Positions 9,397-17,455 of a DNA stretch of 64,000 nucleotides are shown piece by piece. The DNA lies in the NCBI RefSeq assembly GCF_900105905.1, contig NZ_FNSV01000001.1:1-64000 (forward strand), given 5' to 3'. The DNA comes from Rhodococcus koreensis (GTDB taxonomy: Bacteria > Actinomycetota > Actinomycetes > Mycobacteriales > Mycobacteriaceae). Numbering within the stretch: position 1 is the first letter of the stretch; every line of letters begins with the position of its first letter. The notes below the pieces were generated by a model, which saw nothing but the letters and a program-made list of their open reading frames with translations, was not told the origin of the DNA and searched no databases. The translations under genes were made by a program, and so were the position numbers.

Positions 9397-9642
9397 TCAT
9401 GGTTGCGGGTCCTTCCCTCCGTCGACGAGGTCGCCGAAACCACGACGGCGAAGACTCCGGACAAGACCGGCCGACGGCGTGTGATCTCGAAGCCACTCAG
9501 CGATGGCTGCGGATTGCGTCTTGCGGTCGACTCTTCCCAGTTTCAGCTGGTTGAGTAGTACACCGGTAGTGCTGGGGGGTGGCATGGGCGATCCGATCGG
9601 CAGAAAGTTGCTGTCGTCGTAGAACCGCTCATTGATGTCCAT
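9397..9642 (-). CDS. Small hypothetical protein
   Basis: This 81-residue frame (MDINERFYDDSNFLPIGSPM...) has reasonable codon usage and a compact basic C-terminal half (KTQSAAIAEWLRDHTPSAGL), but a weak ribosome site. It sits 38 nt after the stop of the next minus-strand frame, so the two may be cotranscribed. No family recognised. Confidence 0.35.
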   Translation of the reverse strand: MDINERFYDDSNFLPIGSPMPPPSTTGVLLNQLKLGRVDRKTQSAAIAEWLRDHTPSAGLVRSLRRRGFGDLVDGGKDPQP

Positions 9643-9680
9643 GCGGATCGTCCGTTCGAGTCAGGGCTTCCGTCGGCCAT

Positions 9681-9893
9681 TCAGGAGCCATCGTCAAGGA
9701 TTCCGGCCAGTTCGGCCAGCAACTGGTCGGCGCGGTCTTCGGATGTCATCGAGCGTCCGATCGACCGTTCTTTCCGTCGGATCGCTGAATCCACATCAGG
9801 CTCGGTGAGTCCGACACGAGCGAAAACGCGTTGAGGCGCGGTTTCCCGGGAGACGGTGCGGGAAGAGGAATTCTCGTCACCAACCGCGCACAA
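9681..9893 (-). CDS. Small hypothetical protein, possibly a fragment
   Basis: The frame reads from a TTG at 9893. Its last 40 residues look like real coding sequence (VDSAIRRKERSIGRSMTSED, RADQLLAELAGILDDGS). It overlaps by 17 nt another open minus-strand stretch (9877 to about 10110, ALAAALQMPNFQRSDLRGSM...). The two may be one gene split by an indel, or two small genes. Function unknown. Confidence 0.35.
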   Translation of the reverse strand: MCAVGDENSSSRTVSRETAPQRVFARVGLTEPDVDSAIRRKERSIGRSMTSEDRADQLLAELAGILDDGS

Positions 9894-10145
9894 ACCGGAA
9901 GTAAGCCGCCATGGGGCGGGTGAGCGTGCCTATGGGCTCGTCGAGGCACCTAAGATGATTGCCGTTTTCCATAAGTTCCGACACCTCTTCCATTGATCCA
10001 CGCAGATCAGACCGTTGAAAGTTGGGCATCTGAAGGGCCGCGGCCAGAGCCGAGATGAGAGTGGCAGCACTCACGGCGCTGTCATCGCCGCAGGTCCCGC
10101 CCTCGCCAACCCACCCAAAGAAGGGCGCCGACCGGACCTCCGCCG

Positions 10146-11144
10146 GTGAACAACTCCAATGACACGCCACGCGCCGAGAACGACGATCCTCGATCAAATG
10201 GCCAGGATAAGTGGCACACCGATCCGGCATTCCAGCAGCAACGGGTGGACAACTACCTGGTCCGATTGGACATCGGAGGTGTCACTTCACATGTCGGGGG
10301 GCAGCAAGTCGTCGATGATAGGTTCCCGTGGCTCAGGCCAGTCGCCGACCGACCTAGTCTAGATTGCTGCGGGACCAGGGTTTTCACAGGAAGGGCCGAG
10401 CCGGTGCAGTGGTGTGCAGACGAGTCATATGCCAGAGATCTGCTGGGCCGGCGATACGATCCGCACGTCGCGCCCATCAACCATTTCGTCGACATGTTGA
10501 GGCGAGTACACCCTGACCGGTTCATTCCGTACGTAGCCCCAACTTTCGGTGGCACAAACGCTCGTATGCTCGCCCTCTTCCAGGATCCGGGGCCGATGAC
10601 GAACCCCCGGAATCCTCGCGGATCCGGAATGCTGTGCGTCGAGAACGCCGATGAGACCGCCGCGCGTCACAAGTCATTCCTCGCCGAATACAAGATCGAC
10701 ACGTGCGACATTCTCAGCTGGAACGCTTACCCCTGGTACGGGTCCAACTTGTACGGAAACAAGAAGGACCGCACTCGCGCGGATGAGCTGGCGGCAACAC
10801 GAGCCCTATCTCAACTTCTGTCAATGCTGCCCAACCTTGAGGTTGTCATGCTGCACGGTGTCATCGCGAAGAAGGCATGGGCGCGACTCGACGAGTACAC
10901 ACCAGTCGAGGTCGGCGGGGCGCCTGAGGTCGAACCAGGATGGGTTCACACATCCAAAGTTCATCTAGTTCACTCATGGCATTTGAGCCCCCGAGTTGTC
11001 GATCCAGAGACCAAGACACCCGAACAGGTCGAACGGTTCACCCGCGAACTGCACGAGTCCTTCGCCGATGCCGCAGCCCATCTCCGTCGAGACCGCGACC
11101 CATGGGACCCATGGAGCCTGTCTCCTGACCAGCCACCTTTCTGA
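10146..11144 (+). CDS. Uracil-DNA glycosylase-superfamily-like protein
   Basis: This 332-residue protein starts at a GTG. In the middle it has IPYVAPTFGGTNARMLALFQDPGP followed by GMLCVENADE and CDILSWNAYPWYG. The order of a [F/G]QDPGP-like loop and a WNAYPW segment resembles the active-site and DNA-intercalation motifs of the uracil-DNA glycosylase superfamily (GQDPYP-type motif, then N near PW). A later VVMLHGVIAKKAW would match the HPSP/S-type third motif, but the usual HPS is not obvious. It is longer at both ends than typical members. Enzymatic activity is inferred; it could bind DNA without cutting bases. Confidence 0.5.
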   Translation: MNNSNDTPRAENDDPRSNGQDKWHTDPAFQQQRVDNYLVRLDIGGVTSHVGGQQVVDDRFPWLRPVADRPSLDCCGTRVFTGRAEPVQWCADESYARDLLGRRYDPHVAPINHFVDMLRRVHPDRFIPYVAPTFGGTNARMLALFQDPGPMTNPRNPRGSGMLCVENADETAARHKSFLAEYKIDTCDILSWNAYPWYGSNLYGNKKDRTRADELAATRALSQLLSMLPNLEVVMLHGVIAKKAWARLDEYTPVEVGGAPEVEPGWVHTSKVHLVHSWHLSPRVVDPETKTPEQVERFTRELHESFADAAAHLRRDRDPWDPWSLSPDQPPF

Positions 11145-11330
11145 GCTGTTCACCAGCAACGCATTGCACAGACCGGATTGAACTCTGCACGACTCCGCAA
11201 AATAGGCGGCGCCCGGCCATCAACCGATTCCCGGTCTCGCTGAACGGGGCCGCCCTGCAACGGCGCCAGCTGCTCGCCGGGACCTCCCAGCAGATCGAAC
11301 GGCGGGCCGATGCTTACTGGGGTCGAAGTT

Positions 11331-12134
11331 CTAGTTGGTTCGGGTGACGTCGAGCATCAGCGCATTCAGCTTCGGTACCGTCGTCTCCCCGCCCAGCGTC
11401 GTCGAGTACGTGTGCGAGCCAGAAACCTCGACATACATGGTCACGAAGTCCCCGGACACCACATTCACCAACAGCGGAACCGTCCCGGTGACCACGGTGT
11501 TGTGGTCGTACAGGAAGCTGTAATCCTGAGGCGCAGCCATCGTGTCAGCCCTGAACCGGTCCGGGCCCGTCACCGAGTCGAACTGGGTCACATACCCGTA
11601 CACCACCAGCTTCCTGCCCTTGTTCGCATCTGGGTTCTTCATCACCAGGGCGAAATCCCGGTCGCCCAGCGTCTCGTACGTGGTCCGATCCCACTTCGCA
11701 GCCTCGATCGCCGCCAGCCGGGCCTTCTCTGCGTCAATTGCCGCCTGCCGCTTGGCCTGCTGCTCCTGCTGCTGCCGCCGAATCTCCTCCTGCTGCGCGT
11801 TGTTCGCCGCGATTTCCTCCGGGGTCATGGTCCGGGTGGCTATCGGGGTGAGGCGAGCCGTCGTCGAGTTCCGGGCGGCGTCCGCGGCCGAAGGCGAATC
11901 GTAGTCGTTCATCGTCGCGGCGACACCCAAGGTGACGATCAGCACGGCGAAGATGCCACCGACGATCCACGGCCAGTTCCGCTTTGGAGCATCAGGTTCA
12001 CGAGGCGCCCACGGCGGCGTGAACGGCTTCTTCGGCGGCTTAGGTGGCTGACCTGCCGTGGGCTGCCCCAACTGGCCCGGTTGCGGCCCCTGAGGGCGCC
12101 GCTTCGGCTGCTGGGGGTAGTACGGATTCGACAT
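11331..12134 (-). CDS. Membrane-anchored exported protein with coiled coil
   Basis: The 267-residue product has a Pro/Gln-rich cytoplasmic start (YYPQQPKRRPQGPQPGQ), one membrane helix (WPWIVGGIFAVLIVTLGVAA, about 54-73), a strongly predicted coiled coil rich in Gln/Ala/Arg (about 104-147) and a C-terminal beta-rich domain (DRDFALVMKNPDANKGRKLV, VYGYVTQFDSVTG) that could be an OB-like fold. The topology matches many actinobacterial phage- and plasmid-borne surface proteins. It is oriented against the preceding gene. The 190 nt between them contain a short coding-like plus-strand stretch (around 11205-11345) that I could not assign. Confidence 0.65.
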   Translation of the reverse strand: MSNPYYPQQPKRRPQGPQPGQLGQPTAGQPPKPPKKPFTPPWAPREPDAPKRNWPWIVGGIFAVLIVTLGVAATMNDYDSPSAADAARNSTTARLTPIATRTMTPEEIAANNAQQEEIRRQQQEQQAKRQAAIDAEKARLAAIEAAKWDRTTYETLGDRDFALVMKNPDANKGRKLVVYGYVTQFDSVTGPDRFRADTMAAPQDYSFLYDHNTVVTGTVPLLVNVVSGDFVTMYVEVSGSHTYSTTLGGETTVPKLNALMLDVTRTN

Positions 12135-13017
12135 GTGGGGCGTCTTTCTCGCGAGAAGGGTTAGTCCGGCTGCCTAGTACTCCACCGGGTCGGGCTGCCC
12201 TATCGCTGGTCAGCACGTCCGCAACGCGGCTGTCAATGATAATCCGGCAGGTCACCGACTCTCCCCTCGGTGACGACCAAGGTGGGTGTTGGTCACCGAC
12301 ACCGACCAGGGGCAGACGTCGAGTACTCCTTGCTGGTCATTCATGACATCGAACCAGGTCACGCAGCCGAATGGCCGACAAATACTGGGATCATCTCGAA
12401 GGAGATTTTCCTCTCAGGCTTGGGTGCAGGTCAGTGCGCCAGAGGGCAGATGGGCCGCTGTGAACGAGCAGAGGGTGCGCAGCGGTGGTAGTGGGTGAGC
12501 AGGACTGGACTAAGGGGTGTAGAGCTTAGCCACATCGGTGAAGTGCTGGCCGGCGTAGCCCACGCCGAGCCGGAGAGCCGTTCCAACCAATATCGGTGTC
12601 CGCACAAGACAACTTCACGGTCACCCGTTGTGCCGCCACCCAACCGGAAGAGCCAGCAGGAATCGGAACTCCACGGCGCTCACGAGGGACATTACTGTCC
12701 CAGAAACGTCCTACACCCGCAATCGAGCAGTTCAGCCTGAGACGGGTTTCTGAGACACATCACTGTTTGATAACTTTCAGCGCTGGATCCACCTCGTGAA
12801 CCTCCTGCGCGTGCCGATTTACTCGATGCGACGCAGTCGCGCGATACCGGCCCCCGCCCGTGTCTCGCGGGTGGGGCGTTTTGTCGCCTTCGAACGCGTC
12901 GTCGCATAAGACGAAGTTCATTCATGCAGCGTATTGACAATGGGATCTAGTTGCGACCCAGTGGGTTTGCTCCATCCCGCCGCCTGCCATGTCGGATTCG
13001 TCTGATTCTATTCAGCG
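12135..13017. other. Long intergenic stretch
   Basis: About 880 bp without a convincing gene. Short frames exist on both strands, but none has a coding look, a ribosome site or a recognisable motif. The AT-richer last 150 bp before the lipoprotein gene at 13018 should hold its promoter. The stretch may be eroded mobile DNA. Confidence 0.5.
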
Positions 13018-13581
13018 ATGAGGAAGATGTTCGCCGCTGGCGCCGTATTGGGACTCCTGCCGTTGACTGGGTGCAACTCGAGCACGACCGCGGACACTGA
13101 AGCGGTGCCCGTGACATCAGCGACTGACGACGGGACGGCGCTCAACAAGCGGGGAGCCGTCGAGGTTGCTCTCGGTGAACCGGCAACGGTCCGCGGCCCG
13201 TCCGGTGCCCTCATTCTTGAGGTCACTGGTACCGCTCTATCGGCGAAGGGATGTCCTAACAACACCACCGACCGGACGCAGATCACCAAGCAAAAGCTGA
13301 CGGCCACTGTCAGCATCGGGAACCAAACGTCCACAGAATGGCTGTGGCCCTCCGACTTTTACTACGTCGACGCCAGCGGGAAGGTCACCCGCAATCTGAC
13401 CACATCAGACGCGACCCCGTGTCCAGGCGCGGGCAAGAACGCTTTCATCGACCTCCCCGCGAACTCGAGTGCAGACGGATTTGCGACCCTGGATATTCCG
13501 AATACCGCGACCGTAATCGGGTACCAGTCAGACCTGAGCGGAAGCGACGTGCAAATCGAGTGGAAGCTCCCTACTAGCTAG
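13018..13581 (+). CDS. Secreted lipoprotein, DUF4352-like
   Basis: The 187-residue protein starts MRKMFAAGAVLGLLPLTGC, a short signal with an LTGC lipobox (Cys19), so it should be lipid-anchored on the outer face of the membrane. After a Thr/Asp-rich linker comes a beta-sandwich-like domain (VEVALGEPATVRGPSGALIL, VTGTAL..., TATVSIGNQTSTEWLWPSDF), in the style of DUF4352/immunoprotective extracellular domains. Two Cys (in KGCPNNTT and TPCPGAG) may pair. Function is unknown. Confidence 0.7.
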   Translation: MRKMFAAGAVLGLLPLTGCNSSTTADTEAVPVTSATDDGTALNKRGAVEVALGEPATVRGPSGALILEVTGTALSAKGCPNNTTDRTQITKQKLTATVSIGNQTSTEWLWPSDFYYVDASGKVTRNLTTSDATPCPGAGKNAFIDLPANSSADGFATLDIPNTATVIGYQSDLSGSDVQIEWKLPTS

Positions 13582-13694
13582 CGGCCAGCCACGGACCATT
13601 CGACCGGGTTCCTGTCCGCGGAGTGCTGGCGATTGGCGAGTTGGCTCCCCGCGGATTCTTGAGCGTGCCATTCCGCTTCTTGGGACCGGCACGA

Positions 13695-13810
13695 GACCGA
13701 CATCTGCAATGCAAGCAATGCCATCATTGATTGCATTCGAATCGCCCTCACTGGGCACCCACCCACCACCGCGGTTGATGTGTCTCACGGGATCTGTGCT
13801 CAGAAACGGA
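13695..13810 (+). repeat. Degenerate direct repeat, copy 1, with hairpin
   Basis: This segment is about 80 percent similar by eye to 14649-14763; together they flank the HTH gene. It contains the hairpin AATGCAAGCAATG (13708-13720), a 4-nt loop and CATTGATTGCATT (13725-13737), with 12 of 13 positions paired. The 3' part (TTGATGTGTCTCACGGGATC) abuts the double palindrome upstream of the HTH gene. Confidence 0.65.
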
Positions 13811-13822
13811 CAGTTCCGATAC

Positions 13823-13867
13823 GTCCCACAGTGGGACAACTATCAGGCCCGTGTCCTACAGTGGGAC
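13823..13867 (+). promoter_or_regulatory. Two tandem palindromic operators
   Basis: GTCCCACAGTGGGAC (13823-13837) is a perfect 7+1+7 palindrome. GTCCTACAGTGGGAC (13853-13867) is the same with one change. Their starts are 30 bp apart, roughly three helical turns, and the second ends 3 nt before the ATG of the HTH gene at 13870. This looks like a self-controlled promoter/operator bound by two dimers on one DNA face. Confidence 0.65.
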
Positions 13868-13869
13868 AC

Positions 13870-14442
13870 ATGAATTCGGTAGAGCGCGCAGAGGCAGATT
13901 TGGCAGCATACGAATTGGCGGCGCGAGAGGCCGCTGCATGGGCGGAAGTTCGCGATCGACTATTAGTAGTAGCCGCGCATGCTTGCCGGGACGAGTTGGG
14001 CATGTCGGTTCGCGACGCGGCTGACGAGCTCCAGATATCGAAGAGCACGCTGGCGCGGACGGTTTGGAAGGACAACCGTGCGATCAGCAACGAGTTCGGC
14101 ATGTCTGATCTCGCGCGTGAGCATCAGGATCAGGTGTGGATCAAGGTCGGGCTGGGCGGATGCGCGTCACCGGAGGCACAGTGCGCCGCGGGGCTGATTA
14201 CCGAGTACGAGCGTGACACGATGCTCGATCAGATGCAGCGGGCGCGGATTTCGATCCCGACACAGATCCGCGAGGCGGTGTCGAAGTACCCGGGAATCAG
14301 CAACATCGAGTTGCCTCGGATGATCGTGATGGCGTACGCGCAGGGTCGCACTCCGGACCTTCGTCATCACGCGGAAGCTGCGGAATGCACGGTCGACGTA
14401 GACGGTCGGTGGTGGCCGGCCACCGGGCCCGAGGGAGCCTAG
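13870..14442 (+). CDS. HTH transcriptional regulator
   Basis: The 190-residue protein has an N-terminal helix, then a helix-turn-helix at about residues 45-70 (MSVRDAADELQISKSTLART). A C-terminal region with two cysteines (GGCASPEAQC) and a basic helix could bind a ligand or mediate dimerisation. No ribosome site is obvious because the operator palindromes run almost into the start codon, so the transcript may be near-leaderless. It probably represses itself through the tandem palindromes. The gene is enclosed by the two copies of a degenerate repeat. Confidence 0.6.
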   Translation: MNSVERAEADLAAYELAAREAAAWAEVRDRLLVVAAHACRDELGMSVRDAADELQISKSTLARTVWKDNRAISNEFGMSDLAREHQDQVWIKVGLGGCASPEAQCAAGLITEYERDTMLDQMQRARISIPTQIREAVSKYPGISNIELPRMIVMAYAQGRTPDLRHHAEAAECTVDVDGRWWPATGPEGA

Positions 14443-14992
14443 CAGGCGATCAGCCTACAGTCGAGCCCCCGACACCGGACCCCAAGGTGATCCACTCGCC
14501 GTTCCCCTCCGGTGTCTCACCGTCCGGTGCCCCAGTAACGGCCATTACTGAGGCACCGCCCCAGTGGAAACACCCACCATCGACTAAAAGCTTGCTTGAG
14601 ACATCTGGCCCTGCCACGTCGAGATGATCGGCCCCGCGCCGCCCAATAGACCGGCATCTGCAGTGCAAGCAATACCAGCATTGATTGCATTCGAATCGCT
14701 TCCGCTTGCAGCTCCACCGCCGCGTCGATTGATGTGTTTCACGGAATCAGTGCGTCGAAACGAACGAATGAAAGAAGACACTGCCGCATAACTATGCAAC
14801 GCCGTCGACGGGCGCGACGTCGACGGCGCGTGCTTCAACACCGGCGATGGCGTACCGGACGGCGGCGCTACGTCGAAAACGGGGCCTACATACTCGGGCG
14901 TGCTTGTCGGACTTGGTCCAGTCCCCGGACAAGCCTCGCATTGGGATCTTCTGTGGCCGCGGGATCCGCACACCACCGAGACACGGCGGATC
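14443..14992. other. Intergenic stretch with second repeat copy
   Basis: Contains repeat copy 2. After it lies a plus-strand open stretch (about 14790 to 15034) that reads coherently as ...DVDGACFNTGDGVPDGGATS and ends ...LDWAFSHLPHT, but has no good start codon and overlaps the 3' end of the PASTA gene. It could be a gene fragment. Nothing else is supported. Confidence 0.35.
14649..14763 (+). repeat. Degenerate direct repeat, copy 2, with hairpin
   Basis: Matches copy 1 in order and spacing: GACCGGCATCTGCAGTG, a hairpin built from GTGCAAGCAAT and ATTGATTGCAT, then TTGATGTGTTTCACGGAATC. It differs at scattered positions, and the palindromic operators are absent after it. Confidence 0.65.
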
Positions 14993-17245
14993 TCACTTGA
15001 TTGGGCGTTCTCGCATCTTCCGCATACGTAATGTGACCGGTGCGTGTGGAGTGATCGGTGTTCCCGCCTGAGGTATGAGTTCGGCGACCCGTGTGTCCGG
15101 CCCCGTTGGCCCCTCCACGGATGGGTGGCCTTGGACGCCGGAATCCAGAAGCCGACACATTGCCTCGGCTAGACCATGACCGACCACATCCGGCAGCACA
15201 ACCGAGAGTCCTGACGAAATAGATAGCGCGACTTGGGTTCCCGGCTCCACTGCGTCTCCGGCCTCCGGGTCCTGCGCGACGACCATGCCGGCGGCCAGGG
15301 AGTTGTCCTGCTCCGTGATGGCGCCGACATCGAGATCCAGGTCGGTCAACGTCGCCCGTGCGGCGTCCAGATGGCGGCCCGTCAGCCGCGGAACCTTGAT
15401 CGGCGTGGGCACCGGCAGCGGCCGCGGGCCCTCCGGCGCGGGCAGGTCCACCAGAGCCCGGCGCAACGAGATCGCTTCGTCGAACGTGAGTCCGAATCGC
15501 TCCACCTGCTCCGGCAGCGGTATCTCAAGCAGCGCCGCGCGCGTCGTCCGCGGCGCGTATCGCGACACCCGGCGGGCAAGATCCGCGGCGTCCCCGGACC
15601 AGTCGGCGACACGCGGATTGAGCTTCTTGTCAGTCCTACGAAGTGCCGTTCCGAGCACGTCGGCGATCAGCTGGGTATCGAGCAGGTCGACGGTGTTTCG
15701 CGGATAACGGTCAGGACTGTTGATCGACTGCACCATCTCCTGGTGGATGCTCGCCGACAAACGGTTGGCATCACGGATCGACAGCTCCGGCCGCACCCTA
15801 CCGCCCTCCGAGAATCTTTCGACCAGCTTCTTCTCGTAAACAAGGCGGCCTTTGCTGGAAATGACAGTGCCTAGTGGTGGTTCCTGTTCACAGCTACATA
15901 CCGAGCGGCCAGTGAGAAAGAGATGATCGGTGTACCTTTCGGCGTCCGGCGCTTTCTCTATCAGATGGATGGTTGCTGCGAGATCGACCGAAGCGGGCGA
16001 CTCGGAGTCTCGGGTAACACCGGCTTGGGTTCTCGACGTGATCTCGGCGTTGAGGGTCACCTGTTCCGGTTGCACATCCCACTCCAGGTACACCTCGCCC
16101 TGTTCGTTGTAGCTTTCTATCTTGTAGCCCTTCCCGTCGAAGGTCGTGTCGACCTCGTAGCCGGGAACCGACTCCGGGGGAAACTTCACAGTCGCCTTTT
16201 GGACTGTGGTGTATTCAAAGTTAAGGCCGTCAATCCTGGTGCGCTCGGTGACCCCCGGGCCGAAGTCGTCGGCTCCCAAGGTCAGCGTGCCGGGTCGCCG
16301 GTCGGGGGTCCGGGTCGGGATCCGGCTCAGGTGAGCCGTTTCGAGGTACGCCTCGACGCAGAACCGCTTTTGATCGGCGGGCCGCGCGACGATGAGCATG
16401 AAGTCCTGAATGCCTTCGATCTGGCGTGGACCGTTGACGAAGGTGTTCACCGATTGGTTCATGTGCGGCCGGGGCTGGATGAAGAACGCTGCCCGGTTCG
16501 TGCCGACGTGGTAGCTGTTGAGCAGCTGATACATGTGGCTCATCTGTGTCGTGTGCGACAGCGTCTCGCGGCTCTCCCGCGCTGCATCGGTTGTTCGAAC
16601 ATTTTCCGTCCTGCGCTCGGAGAGGTCCGTCGTCGTCGATTCCACACCGCCCGATAGCCCGACGCCCAAGACCTCCGCAGTGGCGCCGACTGATACCTCG
16701 TCCCTCACCTCGTGGGACTGCAGCGTCGTCTGGCCTCTTCTGACGTTCACATCGTCGAGTGACCTGGACATGACTTCACCGGTGTCGGTCACCTGCTCGT
16801 ACATCTCGCGCTTCTTCGGATCGAAATCGACGAAGTATGGATAGTCTTTGAACTCGATGTCACCGGGTTCCGGCGGTGCAACAACAACTTCGAGCATCGC
16901 CCCGTAACACGGGTAGGACAAGGTCAAAGCGGCTCCAAGAAACTGACCGAAGTCTGTACCCAAGTTCGCCTCCACCCAGCCGGACCGAGAGACCCGATCC
17001 CGAATCTGGATCTCGTCCCCATACGGCTGGTAGCCGGTGACCGAGCAGGACACCTTCAGGTAGCTGATGATGACGCCGTCGATCCCCTGGTCATCGGCTG
17101 GGGGTTCGTATTCGAACACCGTGACCGACGACCGCCATCGGAGCGGATGGGTCCGGTCGCAGGCGACCCGGTCCATCATGTCCGGGCTGAACGCGATGCG
17201 TCGCCACGGTATGTCTATTGGGATTGAAGAGCTTGCGATCGCCAT
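14993..17245 (-). CDS. Rhs-partner protein with two PASTA domains
   Basis: The 750-residue protein has no signal peptide. The first 600 residues form an unrecognised region with a Thr/Ser/Glu-rich segment (about 185-230) and a conserved-looking block TTQMSHMYQLLNSYHVGTNR followed by AAFFIQPRPHMNQ. The C-terminus holds two PASTA domains (about 618-681, starting VPRLTGRHLDAARATL and with AGDAVEPGTQVALSISSG; and 682-745, starting LPDVVGHGLAEAM). PASTA domains usually sit outside the cell on penicillin-binding proteins and Ser/Thr kinases and can bind cell-wall fragments. Here there is no kinase, transpeptidase or membrane anchor. It lies 210 nt downstream of the Rhs gene on the same strand, so it may help export, load or dock the Rhs protein at the wall. 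Confidence 0.7.
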   Translation of the reverse strand: MAIASSSIPIDIPWRRIAFSPDMMDRVACDRTHPLRWRSSVTVFEYEPPADDQGIDGVIISYLKVSCSVTGYQPYGDEIQIRDRVSRSGWVEANLGTDFGQFLGAALTLSYPCYGAMLEVVVAPPEPGDIEFKDYPYFVDFDPKKREMYEQVTDTGEVMSRSLDDVNVRRGQTTLQSHEVRDEVSVGATAEVLGVGLSGGVESTTTDLSERRTENVRTTDAARESRETLSHTTQMSHMYQLLNSYHVGTNRAAFFIQPRPHMNQSVNTFVNGPRQIEGIQDFMLIVARPADQKRFCVEAYLETAHLSRIPTRTPDRRPGTLTLGADDFGPGVTERTRIDGLNFEYTTVQKATVKFPPESVPGYEVDTTFDGKGYKIESYNEQGEVYLEWDVQPEQVTLNAEITSRTQAGVTRDSESPASVDLAATIHLIEKAPDAERYTDHLFLTGRSVCSCEQEPPLGTVISSKGRLVYEKKLVERFSEGGRVRPELSIRDANRLSASIHQEMVQSINSPDRYPRNTVDLLDTQLIADVLGTALRRTDKKLNPRVADWSGDAADLARRVSRYAPRTTRAALLEIPLPEQVERFGLTFDEAISLRRALVDLPAPEGPRPLPVPTPIKVPRLTGRHLDAARATLTDLDLDVGAITEQDNSLAAGMVVAQDPEAGDAVEPGTQVALSISSGLSVVLPDVVGHGLAEAMCRLLDSGVQGHPSVEGPTGPDTRVAELIPQAGTPITPHAPVTLRMRKMRERPIK

Positions 17246-17455
17246 TAGTGCCCCCTACCCGTTAATCATTGCGAGGCTCGGTCCCTGGTCCACGCTGCTT
17301 GCCGTCTAGGCGTAGATCACCCTTCTAGACTCCCACCTCGGCCTGATCGAATGGAGGTTTATGTGCAGAATCGAATGCGTTCGGTGTCTGCCCTGCGCGG
17401 TCGGAGTGCTGTTCGTCGTCGCTGGCCGCTTTGACGGCCTTGCGTCACGCGAACG

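Noticed and set aside
12270..12800. Several short frames between 12.2 and 12.8 kb
   Set aside because: No motif, no ribosome site and mutually overlapping. Treated as non-coding.
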